DNA of 64,000 nucleotides from Haloarcula nitratireducens (lineage in GTDB: Archaea; Halobacteriota; Halobacteria; Halobacteriales; Haloarculaceae), in NCBI RefSeq assembly GCF_019599505.1, contig NZ_RKLT01000004.1:372001-436000 (forward strand), read 5' to 3'. The notes under the pieces were generated by a model, which had not been told where the DNA came from, made no database searches, and was given only the letters and a program-made list of their open reading frames with translations. Of the stretch, positions 63,301 through 64,000 are shown piece after piece. The position numbers and the translations under genes are program-made. Each line of letters begins with the position of its first letter. Position 1 is the stretch's first letter.

Positions 63301-63541
63301 GGGTTCCGGTAGGCGGATATGGCCGGTAGATTGTTATAATCCCCAGCGGCGCTTCAGGCCGTGAAATCAGTGATATCGGCGATCGAGTTCGTCGAGCGCG
63401 ATCGAGCCGAAATCTCCGCGTTCCTCGGGACGAACGGCCGCAGCCGTCGGGCGGCGGGGTTATTTCAGGTCGTGAAGCTTCGGGTTAACCCGTCCGGACG
63501 AGCGGCGTCTCTCGGATCGCACACGCCGCCGAGAGAGCGAT

Positions 63542-63904
63542 TCAGGCGTCTTCGCCGGCGGAAAAATCGTCCCGGGGAACGTCCTCCACCTGATCGACGG
63601 TCTCCCGGCGGAGTTCGAGGTCGACCTCGAAGCCGCCGCCGTCGAGTTCGAAACAGACCCGCTCCAAGGTCGTCTCGTACACCTTGTAGTGGTTCCCGTC
63701 CCCGTCGACGCGGGTGTCCTCCCGGAGGAGGTCGTACTCTTGACAGACGTTGACCCGGCGGTACACCGTCGGTTCGGAGGCGTCCAGCACCTCGGCGAGG
63801 GCCGGCACCGACACCGGGTCGACGTTAGCGACCGCGAGAATCCGACGGACGTCCTCGCTCCCCAACACCTCGAAGATGGTCTCCGGCTCCCAGTCCCTGC
63901 TCAC
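63542..63904 (-). CDS. Winged-helix transcriptional regulator
   Basis: A 120-residue winged-helix protein. The helix-turn-helix covers about residues 15-55 (EDVRRILAVANVDPVSVPAL, LDASEPTVYRRVN), followed by a wing (YKVYETTLERV) and a C-terminal beta extension. It resembles ArsR-like single-domain regulators of haloarchaea. Targets unknown. The next 96 bases to the window end hold only promoter-like sequence (GGTATAAGG near 63960). Confidence 0.8.
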   Translation of the reverse strand: MSRDWEPETIFEVLGSEDVRRILAVANVDPVSVPALAEVLDASEPTVYRRVNVCQEYDLLREDTRVDGDGNHYKVYETTLERVCFELDGGGFEVDLELRRETVDQVEDVPRDDFSAGEDA

Positions 63905-64000
63905 GTCAATTTCGCGAGCGGCCAGCCTGATAAGTTCGCGGGCGGTTTCGGCGGTCGTGTGGTATAAGGCCGGTGATAAGAGTGGTCCGGTCGTCGGAGA

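Overview
The window is chromosomal DNA from a halophilic archaeon (class Halobacteria). Evidence: about two thirds G+C; strongly acidic proteins; archaeal ribosomal proteins eL40, eS24 and eS31; a thermosome; a KEOPS Kae1-Bud32 fusion; TiaS; family-4 uracil-DNA glycosylase; an archaeal clamp-loader small subunit; a Bat-type HTH_10 regulator; and TATA-like boxes about 27 bases before ATG codons, the spacing expected for leaderless haloarchaeal transcripts. I cannot fix the genus. I see no transposase, prophage, CRISPR array, rRNA gene or replication origin. The only RNA gene I can call firmly is one tRNA-Gly.

Layout. 1-7.3 kb: end of pyrE, a purine permease, a glutaredoxin-like gene with a duplicated tail, an XRE-type regulator, tiaS, udg, a DUF99 gene, a DUF5786 gene and a ThuA-like gene. 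7.3-13.8 kb: a metallo-hydrolase, eL40, an enolase-superfamily protein, tsr3, a peroxiredoxin with a long acidic tail, an NTF2-like gene, a NUDIX gene and serS. 13.8-14.25 kb: a non-coding nested inverted-repeat element. 14.25-28.9 kb: mostly metabolic and sensory genes (metallo-hydrolase, acyl-CoA ligase, antiporter-TrkA fusion, thioesterase, TrmB regulator, VOC protein, PAS kinase, two enzymes of oxidoreductase type, PhzF, DJ-1/PfpI, RNase Z) and tiny zinc proteins. 29-32 kb: two secreted paralogues with duplicated control regions. 32-36 kb: TrkA, a 34-residue ORF coupled to a PIN-like protein, an SDR enzyme, XTP pyrophosphatase and two small membrane proteins.

36.2-42.3 kb: eS24-eS31-kae1/bud32 operon, a clamp-loader subunit and a Bat-like PAS/GAF regulator. 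42.4-50.7 kb: tRNA-Gly, nadE, thermosome with two promoters, membrane histidine kinase, lipoprotein, ornithine cyclodeaminase family, SDR. 50.7-56.1 kb: leuS, hsp20-bcp stress pair, pheA and an aldo/keto reductase. 56.1-63.1 kb: a 2-oxoacid dehydrogenase cluster (pdhA-pdhB-pdhC, lpdA) plus lipA, which together supply the complex and its lipoyl cofactor; an inverted carboxymuconolactone-decarboxylase-like gene sits between pdhC and lpdA. The window ends with a zinc ribbon protein and a winged-helix regulator.

The most unusual signals are: (a) palindromic inserts behind two unrelated genes, each bounded by a copy of the host gene's 3' end; (b) a duplicated promoter-plus-leader region in front of the two secreted paralogues, in which a hairpin next to the start codon is kept by paired base changes; (c) two leaderless-spaced promoters in front of the thermosome gene that would give two in-frame starts; (d) a micro-ORF/PIN-like pair; (e) a dense set of one- or two-CxxC micro-proteins.
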